38,145 bases of DNA from Saksenaea vasiformis B4078 (Eukaryota; Mucoromycota; Mucoromycetes; Mucorales; Saksenaeaceae), in assembly GCA_000697055.1 (NCBI GenBank), contig JNDT01002307.1, positions 1-38,145 of the forward strand, given 5' to 3'. The notes beneath the pieces were generated by a model, which saw only the letters and a list, made by a program, of their open reading frames with translations, did not search any database and was not told the DNA's origin. Both the position numbers and the translations under genes were made by a program. Positions 20,957 to 32,520 of this stretch are shown one piece after another. The stretch's first letter is position 1. Every line of letters starts with the position of its first letter.

Positions 20957-22546
20957 CTATGGTCCATTTTCTGTTGTTGATGAGAACGTCGTTGAAAGCG
21001 AAGCAGAGGAATTCTTTTCTTGTAAAACACGCGATGTACTGTCGAACAACGAGTATACATCGCATTGCATGGTGGTTGCTGTCAACGGTTTCCGTCCCCA
21101 GCAAGCATGAATGTTGGTGAATGCCTTTTGTTCATTCATTCGTAATAGCGTATCTTTCCAGGATGCATGCCATTGGTCGCAGTTATAGTTGATAGTGGGT
21201 GCCAATAGGGGTTTCAAGGATCCGATAAGTGCCTCAATATTCTGCTGCCAAAGAGAACCTGTAAATAGAATAAGTTGCTTCGTTCCCTTTTTTTTTCTGT
21301 GTCGATCCTATTACCTATTTCCAACCCCCAATCACCAATCGGCATGGAGACATATTTGCTGTTGATATCTTCGAAGCCAAAGCATCCCAAGATGTCATCC
21401 AGTCGAGTTGCCACTTCAGGCTCGAGTCCTCGTCGACGGAAGGCTGCCAGCGTTTGCTTCACAATCGTTGGTTGCTCAGGCATCACAACGTCGACATCCA
21501 CTTCTACGAGTTGTATATATCCTCCAGGTTTCGTCACGCGCACCAATTCTTGTAGTACTTGCCTCCATTGAGGCAAAGTGAGTGTCAGAACCATTTGACG
21601 CATATGAACCAATTCAAATGTATCATCTGGATAAGGGAGACCGTGCAGGATATTTCCCACGTCAAAGATGATATTACTGTCATCTGGAGGATTATCATCC
21701 TGGGATCGACGAATCGTTGTTTTCGGGAGGTAAATAGGTTGATGGTCCTGTTGTAATGTACGTTGTGACAAGCCAGGGAGCTTTAGATCGGCTAAAAACA
21801 CATCACATATGTCAATGCCAATAAATCTTGCTCGGGGAAAGTCGATCGCCATATCAATCACCTAAGAACAAAGAAATTGTAAATATAGGATAGATTTGTG
21901 GGGAAATAATCAACTTGCCCATGAGCCAGCCCCGCATCTAAATAATTATCATCAAATAAGAAAACCAAATCGACGTCCTTGAAATTTGCAACTTACCCAA
22001 CATCAAGTGCTTTACCACCAGCAGACAAGGCCTGATCTACCGGAGCAAACAAATTTCTATTCGCCGTTTGTTAGCCATGGGAGTTATCATATGTTGCGCA
22101 CCCTGTTAATGCCCATTTGAAGACATAAGATAATATACGGTAACGTTCCAGTTCAGGTTCATCTGAAGGTAATAGAAGCTCTATGCCCTTGTATTTTTTT
22201 TTTTTTTTGCAAGGAGTTAAATTCAGGAACGACCTTTTTTCTTTTTGGATATACATACCTCTACGCTGAAAAATTTTCGGCCACCGACGAGCTTATGACA
22301 ATCATCCAATGCGGGTGGCGTAGCAAGATCTCCCACGAAATTGAATTCTAACCTACATCGGTGCTGCTTGGGTGTATGGTTCTGCTTCGACCTCTCCTTT
22401 CGTTCCTTAAGTTGTTGGCGTGTTTTACGATCATGTTTTGTAGACGGTTTTAAATATTTTGGAACAGAAGTAGAGCCGAAGGTTGTTGAATTCGAAGGAT
22501 TAGTGGTTGCTATTCGATGATGAGGTGATGAGACTGAATTGCCCAT
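20957..22546 (-). CDS. Class I SAM-dependent methyltransferase, N-myristoylation-type start
   Basis: Predicted Rossmann-fold methyltransferase; substrate unknown. Minus-strand exons: 22546-22259, 22178-22102, 22056-21997, 21937-21919, 21861-21315 and 21258-20957, in phase for 430 residues. I chose the ATG at 22546 over an in-frame upstream ATG because it yields MGNSVSSP, a good N-myristoylation signal. The N-terminus is otherwise basic and disordered (RKTRQQLKERKERSKQ). A YRILSYVFKWALTGNLFAPV block precedes motif I ALDVGCGAGSWVIDMA, split over three exons. Then come the acidic motif II FIGIDICD, motif IV-like IIFDVGNILHGLPYPD, and motif V/VI VTKPGGYIQLVEVDV. Exon 4 is only 19 nt and is followed by a GC-AG intron. 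Such proteins are numerous in Mucoromycota; the target cannot be told. Confidence 0.87.
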
Positions 22547-24012
22547 GAGCAAAAGGTAAACGGGTTGAGAAGAAAGCACGAGGCAATACGTAGAATATTG
22601 AGAAATAACGATTCACTGCACCACTCTTCACTCCCACTTTTTTTTTCCTCTCAGCTTATACGCACACTCTCCGCTCCTAAAGTCAGGAGCGTGGATCAAC
22701 ACTATATCTTTCCTCCCATGCTGACCAAAATTGAGCTCAGCTTGCATACAGAAACGGACCCTGAGACTTATTTCAATGCTGCAGGTTCATATATACTCAA
22801 AATAGATAATTTGGTCTGTTCTTTTTTACCATGCACCCCATTTCTCATTCCCTTCCAGAATATATGTACTCCGATAGAAAGTTATGTCTATTACTCTCCC
22901 TCCCCCCAATGAAGCAACCCCTTTTGGCTACTCTTTACTGTCAATGCTTTCCGGGTTTAAGTACTAGCACTAAGACAGATTTACTACTCTCTTTTCCTCT
23001 CACTTTCTGAAAAAAAAGTTCCATGTCTATCATAAAGGGCCTGGTGCACAGGGCATAACGGAGCTCCAACATCATGATGTTTCCTTTTTTCTCACCCATG
23101 TTTTGAATTAAGATTAAAAGAGACAGAGACGGAGACAGAGAGAGAGAGATCGTAGCACTTTTTGTTGTACTTGGACAGGTCAGATGTTGTAGTGGGTCTT
23201 ATCTAACTTTTTCACCAACATGAAATACGTTAAGTTGGTAACCTCTTTTGCTCTTTATAGCAGTTCTTTCCTTTAATGATGAAATAGCTGTGTGTCAGCG
23301 AAACACAGACGACGATTAAATAAATGAAAGCTAACAAAAACCGTACATCCATTCGCCAAGTACACTATTTGATATTTTACGCTGTAGTTAATATCTATTT
23401 TCTATATTTGAACTAGGTAAAGAATGAATCAATGAAAACGGGCTTATAGGTAGGACAAACACTTGGAAAAGTGAAGTTCTATTTTTATACAGAAGCAATG
23501 AATATTTGTAACCTTTTGTAGAGCGTTTCGCAAAAGAAGTGTACAACAGGATAAGCTCCATAAGTTGGATCAGGAAAAAAAAAATTGTCCAACGGAAATG
23601 AACGAATCGGGGTACAAACGAACATATGTCAACTAGATTGGACTTGGTTTATAGACAACGTGATGAAATATGGCATGAATCTGGCTTTTTCAAATGTCCT
23701 GGGCGGGGTCACGGTGGGAAAGGGTGTAAAACCGGTCTACTGTGTATTTGTATGACAGACAACCTTGTTCAAAGCGTCTGTCGGTAGATGCCATTAAAAA
23801 GTAGTGCGCATGTTCGAAAAACGTCATCCGTCATATACCGGCGTGCAGTTGCTCTTTTTTAATTCAATGGTCCGCCACGTACCCACTACGCTGGCAATCG
23901 CATGTCAAATGAATGCGCTGCCTCCGGCTCATTAATCTTCCCTCGGGCTTTTCATACACCGACCACACCCGTTGTCGAAAACTGACTGTTTTCTTCCGCT
24001 TTACCGTATACG
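22547..24012. promoter_or_regulatory. Divergent spacer between methyltransferase and ZNRD2-like genes
   Basis: A 1.47-kb shared upstream region without a supported gene. Open frames at 22565-22912 (plus) and 23864-24049 (minus) have no recognisable features. A short purine repeat (GAGACGGAGACAGAGAGAGAGAG) lies around 23125-23148. Both flanking genes must draw their promoters from here; I cannot assign specific sites. Confidence 0.4.
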
Positions 24013-25268
24013 ATGCAACAGACGCAAACCTCCACGATGGACGAAGCAATGTCGAGGCTAAGCTCCTTTATGCTTCAAGGATGGGTATGTAATGCATACT
24101 TTGAAAATGTTTTTTTCTCATGTATTGATCAAAGAAATCAGGTTTTAACCAGTGACAGATGTCGGGTACCTGATTGTCTGGTTCCCTTGATGCGATCCAA
24201 GGATGGATCGATCGAATTCTGTGTTAATCACGATCCTCTTCCAACATCGTCTCAAACTGCGAAATCCTCGTCATCCATTCAGGAACTGTTAAAGCCGGCC
24301 GCGACATCGCCGTCTAGCGAATCTTCCGCAGATAGTACAATGATCTCGAGTACAACCACAGAAACACCAGCAGTGGAGAAATCAAAAGAAGAAGACCTAC
24401 GAATCATTCGTGAACGAAGAGAACAGTCTTCACGAGCATCGCAATTAATAGGGCAAAAGTTACTACAACGCTGGGCGCTACTGAACGATACATGTCCTAA
24501 TGATGCGTGTTATGCGGTAGGAAAAGCAATCAATTCAGTTTCCTGAACTAATCAACAGTACGGAAAAGATTCCTTTAATGCGAGCACCATCCTCGAAGCA
24601 AATGTACTGTGTGATTTGCGAACGAACTTATCTTACAGAGGCGGATGCGAAGCAGCAAGAGGAAGTAGTAGCCGCTCCACCTGCTACCAATGAACTGAAG
24701 CAAGAAAAGGAGACTCATCCCATTGAATTGGAAACAGTAGAGGTGAGTCAATTTCTTGGATTCTGTTTTTCAAAGGATTGCCATTGATTGATGGTCATAA
24801 TCATCCGAAGGAACGGCGAAAAAGACAAAAGGTTTTAAGAGGGGAAGGAGGAAGAAATGGACGGTAAACACGCACAGAGGAGACTGACAGAGGATTGTTT
24901 TTTTTTTCTTCTTGTGCTTCTACTAGACCAATTCCCAGGTTACTGTCTCGGGATGCTCCAGCCGTACAATGACATCAACTCGTGAACCGGCAACAGTGCC
25001 TGCAAAGGACCCACCAAAGACCCAGCCTCTGGCAACGACTTCCATAGATATCCTGGATACATCCTCAGTTATCCAGACCCTGTCAAAAAAGATGAATGAG
25101 CTGACGAACAGTGCCAACGGTTGTTCCGATCCAGTCAGACTAAATGAAATCTTTAAAGCCATCCAGTCATGTGCTGAGGCCATTCAAGCATGCATGAATA
25201 TGGAGGAGGCTTGTTTAAAGAAGAGATCGATTATGGATACCTGCTGTACAAATCAAGTAGGATTATAA
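24013..25268 (+). CDS. ZNRD2/SSSCA1 (p27)-like protein with two zinc modules
   Basis: Exons 24013-24084, 24142-24516, 24569-24742 and 24927-25268 are all phase 0 and give 320 residues; MDEAMSRL at 24037 is an alternative start. The first module reads SRLSSFMLQGW, then CRVPDCLVPLMRSKDGS and FCVNHD, matching the p27 autoantigen/ZNRD2 family except that the fourth ligand is His instead of Cys. A second copy follows: GQKLLQRWALLNDTCPNDAC, IPLMRAPSSKQ and YCVICER, with all four Cys. The C-terminal part is Ser/Thr-rich and ends in a helical region (LNEIFKAIQSCAEAIQACMN). Family members have been tied to mitosis and tankyrase binding in animals; no fungal role is established to my knowledge. The exon 3 acceptor (GGAAAAG ending 24568) was chosen because it restores the IPLMR motif in phase. 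Confidence 0.83.
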
Positions 25269-25355
25269 AAAAAAAGACAAGAAATGAAAAAGAAAGAAAG
25301 AAAGAAAGAGGAGGGAAAGAGGAAGATGAGGAGGATAAAGATAAAAGCGTGTCAA

Positions 25356-26916
25356 TTAGAGATTCTGAGGACCGGCAGCCCGCCAACGTTCTCCAAACGA
25401 TTCCACCAAATAAATGCAAATGCCACTGGCAAAGCTACACAAAGCGAGCAAGGTCATAGACCAGCCATTTCCGATCGTTCGAAGCAGAGGTGGTGCGAAT
25501 AAAGGGGTAATCCCTGCCCACGTACAGCGCAGCAGGTTAGAGGCGCTGATAACAGACGCGGAATAGCCTTGATACGCATCTACAAGGTAGGTGTTGCTCG
25601 GAGTCTGTACGATACCTACACCAAGGCCGACTACAAAAAAAAAAGAAAAAGAAAAGAAAAGGAAGGGAAGATGGCGAGGTGTAAATTATTATGCTAGTCG
25701 ATCAATACTTTTTTTTCTTTTTCTTTTTACAGACGTAAGAAAAGGCCGACCAGCACAGCGGCTACATGGATACGAAGCTGGGTGCACCAACCATAGATTA
25801 ATTCGCCTAGCGGCAGTAACAGAATCCCGATCCGCATGACCGATAGCCGCATTTCCGGCGCCTTGGCTAACTGAACGGTTTCTTTGGTACTATCATCCCG
25901 TAGGGCTCGGTTCATCATCCAATCGGTGTACTTGCCTGAAAGAACCGCACCCAGCGCGTTTCCTACCCCGTTCGCCAAATATGCCAGACCTATTTGGGAG
26001 CTTGTGAATCCGTAACGGTAGTCAAGTTGATGTGGCAGTGTTGCAATGATAAAGTACATGAAACCATAGGCCAAGGTATATGGAAGGGAAGCCAGGATGA
26101 CAAGCGGTCGAGCCAGGAACAAAAATGGCCTGACAAAGCTTTTAGTGGCGGCTTCTCTAACCGCACTAGGCCGTAGAATCGCCGGGGATGTCTCGGGTAG
26201 AAAAATAATCATCAATAACAGTATTAGAGTACCCATGCCTGATAAAGTCCAAAAAATATACTTCCATCCTAGATCTACATAAAAAAAGGAAAAGAGAGAT
26301 TTCTAAGGTGAATAAAACAACCTCGAAGAGAAAGAACACTTCTTCAATTTTACACTGGCTAATGTAACCGCCTGCTATAGGACCCACCACAGGACCGATA
26401 AGAGGTCCCAGGAAGAACAATCCCATGGCATTTCCACGCCTGTGAATCGGGAACAGGTCTGTGATGGTTCTATTGTTTTGTGCAAGATGATGATGATGAG
26501 AGAGCGTAGCTAGACGACGGCATCCATACCCTGCCCCTACCGCTTGTGCCGCACTGGCACCTACAGCTTGGAAGATTCTCATAATGATAAACACTGCAAA
26601 CTGATTGGATATGGCACATCCGACGGTTGCACCCAAATAGACAGCTGTAGCACCGAGATAGACCAGCCGGCGGCCATAGCGTTCCGAAAGAGCAGCCCAC
26701 ATCAAAGGCTAACAAAGAAAAGAAAAGAAAAGAAATCAACACATGATAAACCTCATTTCATCTCTCTATTCACTTACAGCAATACCCAGCGTGAATATAT
26801 AAAGAGAAATAGTAGAATTGATCATTGTAGTTGAGACATGCAGAGTGGCTCGGACCTGGTAAATTGCCGGGACCTAGAAGAAGAAGGACCCTTGCGTTAA
26901 CGACGCAGATGGCTAT

Positions 26917-26964
<48 letters not shown>

Positions 26965-27273
26965 TGTGTGTGTACAACTCACATAGATTGAACTACTCAG
27001 TGGACCGAGAAATCCTTGTAGAGCGACGACAAATAAGGTGAACCACTTTCGAAAGGACGATAACTTTTGGTTGGGGAGGGGACGAGGCAAAAGAATCATG
27101 AAGATCAAAGAATGGCAGAATTTCCTGCTACTTACATTTGTAACCAAGATGGTTTCTTTTTCATCATCATATTCATCTTCCACTTGTAAGGTACTTTTGC
27201 TATATTCTACTGAGCTTGTCTCTTCGTCGGCCTTTTCGGGTCTGCTGTTTAGAGCATATTCAATTTGGGACAT
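25356..27273 (-). CDS. MFS transporter, DHA1 drug/polyamine:H+ antiporter type
   Basis: Twelve-helix plasma-membrane-type carrier. Minus-strand exons: 27273-27136, 27063-26983, 26873-26778, 26708-26530, 26469-26354, 26274-25735 and 25630-25356, in phase for 474 residues. A cytosolic acidic N-terminus (MSQIEYALNSRPEKADEE) precedes TM1 FTLFVVALQGFLGPLSSSIY. The TM2-3 loop carries MFS motif A (ALSERYGRRLVYLG). TM5 holds the antiporter motif C-like LGPLIGPVVGPIAGGYI. The central loop is long and the second half begins FLFLARPLVILASLPY. The last exon includes GLGVGIVQTPSNTYLVDAY and ends RAAGPQNL. Substrate is unknown; close families export drugs, polyamines or siderophore-like compounds. The intron 6 donor GTCTGT is weak but is the only one that keeps phase. 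Convergent with the ZNRD2-like gene, 87 bp apart. Confidence 0.9.
26921..26973 (+). repeat. TG microsatellite inside an MFS intron
   Basis: About 26 TG units with one interruption (C at 26964) fill half of intron 2 of the MFS gene (26874-26982). The repeat ends nine bases from the donor, so length changes could affect splicing. On the transcribed strand it is a CA repeat. Confidence 0.95.
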
Positions 27274-28181
27274 TTTGTGGCGCGAGCGACGGAAAAAAAA
27301 AAGGAAAGAAAGGTAAAGAAGAAAAAAGAGGATAAAGAAGTAAAAAGGAAAAGAAACGAAAAATCTGCACCATTTTTTTCATCATGCTAAGCTTTCCGGA
27401 CAGGGAGGAAACATTACAGATGCTGCTGTTGCTAAAACGATATACTTCTATTTTACTAGGTCATCGTATGTGCAAAGCATTTTCTTCTTCGCTTTTTTTT
27501 CTTGCTTTACTGAGCTTTTCCTATCCAACTTTTCTTTATGTTTTTGCCCGTACTTCTAGATCTTTTGTGTTCGTCTATCTTTCTATTGTTTTTACCACGC
27601 AACTTGATAGCAACTAAAGACGCTTACTAGCTTCAGATAGGGTTTATATGTAAGAAACTGCGAGTAGATAGTGTTTTTTTTTGTTTTGCGTGGTTGCCCT
27701 TATTGTCACGAAATATTACATAATGGTCCAAGGGCGTAATTCGGTCCACCGGGCATAATGTACAACCCCCAACCTCCTTGGATCTGCTTTCTCGAGTAGA
27801 AACAGTAAAAAGTTATGTCTTTTATGCAAATAGTGAATTAAATAGATGTCTATTGATATTAGCTGCACTTTTTCACGGCGTGATGATCATTCTACATTTC
27901 TAATCAACATTAAGCCGGGAAGACTGCTACTACTACGCAGTTCTACAGTAGCCGCAGCCATTGCCATATTTCTAGTAAACCACTCGCTCATCTGTCAAAG
28001 CCTTATGATCCTTCGTCCTAGGTAATGCAGGGTCTGAGATCTGTATGCGTATCGGGAAGACACTTTATACAGGGTCCTCCTTTCTGGTCGTTGGCTGCCG
28101 TTCATATGCTTTCTTCTTCGTAATGTTGGTGGGAATCCATTTTTCGCTTGGCTTGCATATTCTGCGAGGCTTCTCTGCATA

Positions 28182-28211
28182 TTAGAACCGGCATTGAGGT
28201 CTCGGTTCTAA
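28182..28211. repeat. Perfect 9-bp inverted repeat with 12-bp spacer
   Basis: TTAGAACCG at 28182-28190 is exactly reverse-complementary to CGGTTCTAA at 28203-28211. The ends with CGG-type half-sites resemble inverted sites bound by dimeric fungal zinc-cluster regulators (CGG spaced by a fixed gap), although here the orientation is CCG-N12-CGG. The nearby MFS transporter could be a target, but it starts almost 1 kb away. Confidence 0.45.
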
Positions 28212-28492
28212 TACAACCGATCTGGGTATGCGCCATTACAACAGTAAGCTATTATTACCTTGATACAACCTTCCGGGGACTTGGCGTAGTAATACGAGGT
28301 AATGACACAAGGAATCATACGCACGTGTTGTTCGGATAGCTGCCTGCTACCACGTTTTGCTCACGCTTTAGGATGTCTTGTCATGAATCAGGTATGGCAG
28401 CAATGACTATCGTTTGGTTCTATGTCAGATAGTTCCCCTGCAGATTCTACCAATTTCATATGAGATACACGGTGTCAGTGCTCATATACTAT

Positions 28493-28523
28493 CTGCCTGC
28501 CTGCTTGCCTGCCTGCCTGCCTC
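28493..28523 (+). repeat. TGCC tetranucleotide microsatellite
   Basis: About seven copies of TGCC with one TGCT variant, directly followed by a short CT run. No gene overlaps it. Confidence 0.85.
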
Positions 28524-30289
28524 TCTCTATTATCCTTATTCATTGAAAGATCACGGACGTTCCTGATACAGACGATGTCGCAGAGCAGATAGTACCCACA
28601 CCACTCCTGTCTCCAGTGATGAACGCGATCGAGAAATCAACACAGAGATTGGTGGTGCTGACGCTGTTGATGATTAGATGATGATATCCAGTGCAAGCGC
28701 AGATGCATACATACACAGAGATTCAGTATTTACTCGGTAATTATCCTAAGTCACGAAGTGTACATTAAATAAAAAATCGATCAATGCTGGAAACTTCACT
28801 ACTGTATATGCTAATTCCTAAGCTGACGAAATAGTTAATTTTGAATCAGACAAGAAGCATAGTTTTAAATTTCCTCACCGAAAATTTAGGACGATTTTCC
28901 TTGTTTTTTTTTCTTTTCTTTTCGTCTGAGCACCATGCAAAAAAGAAAAAAAGAAAAAGTACATCAGTAGCCACAACAACAAAAACTCTGCTATCTTTTT
29001 TTTTTTTACTAACTGACAACAAGCGAGCAGAAAATATGATGCAATGCGGCTCAAGGACGTCTTAGTATACATAAAAGCATCTCTATTCATCGTTGCGAAA
29101 CATGCGTGTCTGTGCCTAACGCATGTAATAGGCATAAAAAATTAAGATTTTCATGTCATCTCCACATTGACATAGTGAGTCAAGTTTTCTGCACGCATTT
29201 GCTGAGACTTTTTGCGTATGTGCAAGTGGTGTAATAGCGGTCTTCAGCGGAAAATGATGAGTAATAGACGGCGATGGCAAATGATGGAACCGTTTCAAGG
29301 GGAAGAATGAACCTTAAGTCCACCGTCTCTATGCAATTTTTTAACGGTATCTTCATAGCGATGTGCCGAAAAAAAAAAAGAACGTTATTTTCTGTTCCGA
29401 TAGATTTTCTACGCACGCTTACTTGCATATTTGTGAGCGTTTCAACAATGAGACAAAAGATACTTTTGCCTGCTGTGCGTAATCATAAATAATGCTATGA
29501 TCTGCAAAGCACCTTCTCTCTCTGAATTATTGACGATACTAATTTATCATTAACGCAATAGCCGATAGAAATAAGCCGCCGCAGCATTGGAAAATACCCG
29601 ACGGCATGAAAACATAGTTCAGTTTTTAGACGTGGATAATTTTCCAGATGCAGCGCTTTTGTCTGGACAGTACACATGTACATTCTTATTTGATTAACTG
29701 GCTTTCTCTCAGCCTCCAGGGTTCAGTAATGACAAAATATACCGCTTAATGTTTGTGGATCTTTTTTATCTTTCAAAGACAACACGCACCAATGCTTATG
29801 CTTTCAATAGAAACTGATCCATCGTATGTATGAGAAACGTAAGCTGCGTAACGCAGGGGAGCGTCTGCATAACTTTGAACCAGATAGACAATGCAATCAA
29901 TGTGACAGATAAAACTACATTGCGTCCCGTCAATTATACAACTATAGCACGGACATGTACCTGCCACGTCTAATGTAGCCTGTGTTAATGTCATAGCAAT
30001 CCTTTTTTTCGTAGAAAAAAAAAAGAAAGGACTAGGGAAGGTACAGCTTGTTATGAGCTCTCTCGTTTATAGCTGAAACAAAAGATGTAGGTAGAAATAA
30101 AATCATAGCATAATTACTATTATGCGCCTGGTTATCGTCCTTCAAAGGAGCAGGCTATTATCTTTTGCGAAACGGATAAACCTTGTTACAATCACATATA
30201 ATGACATGCATGTATCTGCACAAAGAAAAAAATGCATAAATATCAATGGATAGAATTATATGCGACGCATGTAGGATCAATTTAGCACA

Positions 30290-30412
30290 ATGGAATCTTT
30301 ACGAAACAAGCAGCAACATGCTATTGTATCTTCTCTCTCCCAGGCTAATAAACTAGAAGCTGTCCATTATGCTGCGATAGATAATGAGCAAGGTGATTTA
30401 GAGCGCATTTAA
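30290..30412 (+). CDS. Small unrecognised open frame
   Basis: Forty-residue ATG-to-TAA frame with balanced, helix-prone composition (SLRNKQQHAIVSSLSQANK, then EAVHYAAIDNEQGDLERI) unlike the homopolymer-coded frames around it. It lies 220 bp upstream of OMA1 on the same strand. It could be a small protein, an upstream open frame, or a decayed exon. No family is recognised. Confidence 0.2.
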   Translation: MESLRNKQQHAIVSSLSQANKLEAVHYAAIDNEQGDLERI

Positions 30413-30633
30413 AGAAAAAGTAGATCATTCATGTATAAGTTAATCATTGTTTCTGACTTTCTAGAGGGAGAATACATTGTGCCATTTATCATAAGCTTTT
30501 TTCTTTTTCTTTTTTTTTTCCCCTTTGTGAATTTCGGAGTATGTATTGCGCGATTTAAAATTAGTTTTTTCACCCTGAAAGATGCAATCTCGGATTTGCT
30601 GGATTTCGTATACTTTTATCTTTTGAGGAACGC

Positions 30634-32234
30634 ATGTTACCCACATTACTTCGATCGTCATGGAGACCTATCCGATCCGTTACCCCTTCTATACGTTTCA
30701 GAACATGTCCACTCTGTCGGAAACCTAGTCCAACAACACTTCCATACAAACCGTTTCGACCATTTCATACAACGCGACCAACGTCAATCCCAATTATCCC
30801 CATACCACAGTTCATTCTTGCAGCTCTTAAAACGGGAAAGCTTGTCAGCTTTGTTTCTCTGTCTTCAAAAACTTCACTGACGCTACTTCCACATACGTTT
30901 CGTCGAGATAGAGGCAAGCTCTTCGCCAAACTGTTGGCCAGTGTACCTCTCATGGGTTTCTCCCTGTTACTTATGGTTGGCCTTGACCAGGTAAGCTTTA
31001 ACAAGCGACTATTTGTTGCAGATAAGCATTAATGAACAATTGGGGTTTTCAAGGCACCAAATACTTCACGCTTGCGGCTTATTTATTTGTCAGAGGAAGA
31101 AGAGAGCGAGATCGTTCAGCTGGAGATTGACCAGCTGTTAGAATCCCATTACGGTTTGGTTGCTCCAAAAGACAATGAATATGTCCAATGGCTTCAGACG
31201 ATTGCAAACAATTTGTCTGTTGTGGCTGTGGATGACATACGCGATCCTGTACGACGCTATGGACCCGACGAGCCGACGAGAGAATTCGATGTCAATATCA
31301 TCTGTGATTCAAGTACGCTCAACGCTATGTGTGCTGGTTCACGCCTACTAGTGTATGATCTAATGATTCAGTATATGGACTATGATACGAACAAGATTGC
31401 AGTTATTTTGTCTCATGAGATTGCCCATGCAATCCAACGCCATTTTGTCGAGACGCATGGATTTGCATCGCTGATGTTTATGCTTGGTGATATTAGTCGG
31501 GGCGTGTTTTGGATTGTGACGGAGTCACTCGGTCCGTAAGTAATGCAGAAGTGGCAATAAGGAGAGTTATAGACGAACAAACCTTTTGGCTAGGTATGTT
31601 AATCAAAAGATTAATGATGCAATCGCAACGTTCATCACCATGGAGACACAGACGACATATAACAGACGATTAGAAAAAGAGGTAACCGTGACATAAAATA
31701 ATAACTGGATTGGTTGATCATTTGCTCTCATTCTAGGCGGATCTCGTAGGGCTGAAGCTTTTAGCAAAGGCTGGATACGATCCCTCTGTGGCTATTGATG
31801 TATGGACCAAGATGGCGAAGTTGGACGAGATACTGGAAGGCAATGCGGACAAATCCAGACAGATGGTTTCTGCAGCCAACGAAGAAACTGGAGACCAACG
31901 CAAGGTCATTGAGCCAAGACCCCAGGCTACGCGGTATGAAGACCTGGAACTGGGCGTACGCGAGTTTGTCGACTCGTTACTACGAGCATGGTTTGGCTCG
32001 AGTCATCCACCAAGTCAAGACAGACTTCAATACATGCAAGAACATATGGAGGAAGCCATGGCACTGTATCGCGACGCGATACGTATCAATGGTCCTCCTA
32101 AGGAATACATATTCTCGGATGGTTATAGCACGGCCCAGTTCCAACCGGAGCAGTGGCAGAAGCATCAGACAGGAGTCAAAGCATGGCTCCAGACCATGAT
32201 TTCGTGGCTATGGCCCAGCGCAAGTCAAGCATAG
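30634..32234 (+). CDS. OMA1: OMA1-like M48 zinc metalloprotease of the inner mitochondrial membrane
   Basis: Stress-activated inner-membrane peptidase of the M48 family; yeast Oma1 helps in quality control and in cleaving membrane proteins alongside the m-AAA protease. Exons 30634-30990, 31054-31535, 31594-31681 and 31737-32234 close in phase to 474 residues. The N-terminus (MLPTLLRSSWRPIRSVTPSI) is Arg/Ser-rich and free of acidic residues, a clear import presequence. One membrane segment ends exon 1 (LLASVPLMGFSLLLMVGL). The catalytic HEIAH is at residues 240-244, preceded by NAMCAGSRLLVYDLMI. The third ligand region is LEKEADLVGLKLLAKAGYDP (Glu about 307). The C-terminal SSHPPSQDRLQYMQEHMEEA is typical. 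Convergent with NCBP2 on the right. Confidence 0.93.
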
Positions 32235-32520
32235 AAGAAAAAAAAAAAAAAAGCAAACATGACACATTAAATTTAGCAGAGATTTGTAAGATCATTGGCA
32301 TACGGAGTTAGTCAAATATATATATCCGCAGAGAAACCTTTGTTTAAACAAGGTATTTTAGGATGAATGACTGTAGACTCAGTCTCATGATCCTTTGATC
32401 TTTTTTTAGTTTATTTTATTATTTTGTGGCAGTGTGGTAAACCGCATGAATGCAAGTGCATAGGAGCAAAGGAAAATGAGTGTTGGCAGCATCCATGCTA
32501 TCGTAAAACCGTAGCTAGAT

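Larger units (their letters stand above)
27274..30633. other. 3.4-kb spacer between divergent MFS and OMA1 genes
   Basis: No gene is clearly supported. Contents: A-rich MFS leader (27290-27360), T-rich tract near 27480-27560, an inverted repeat at 28182-28211, a TGCC repeat at 28493-28523, A/T homopolymers around 28907, 28995 and 30008, and a 40-codon open frame at 30290-30412 (MESLRNKQQHAIVSS...). The segment 27880-28700 has fewer homopolymers than its surroundings and might hold an old insertion, but no motif identifies one. Confidence 0.4.
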
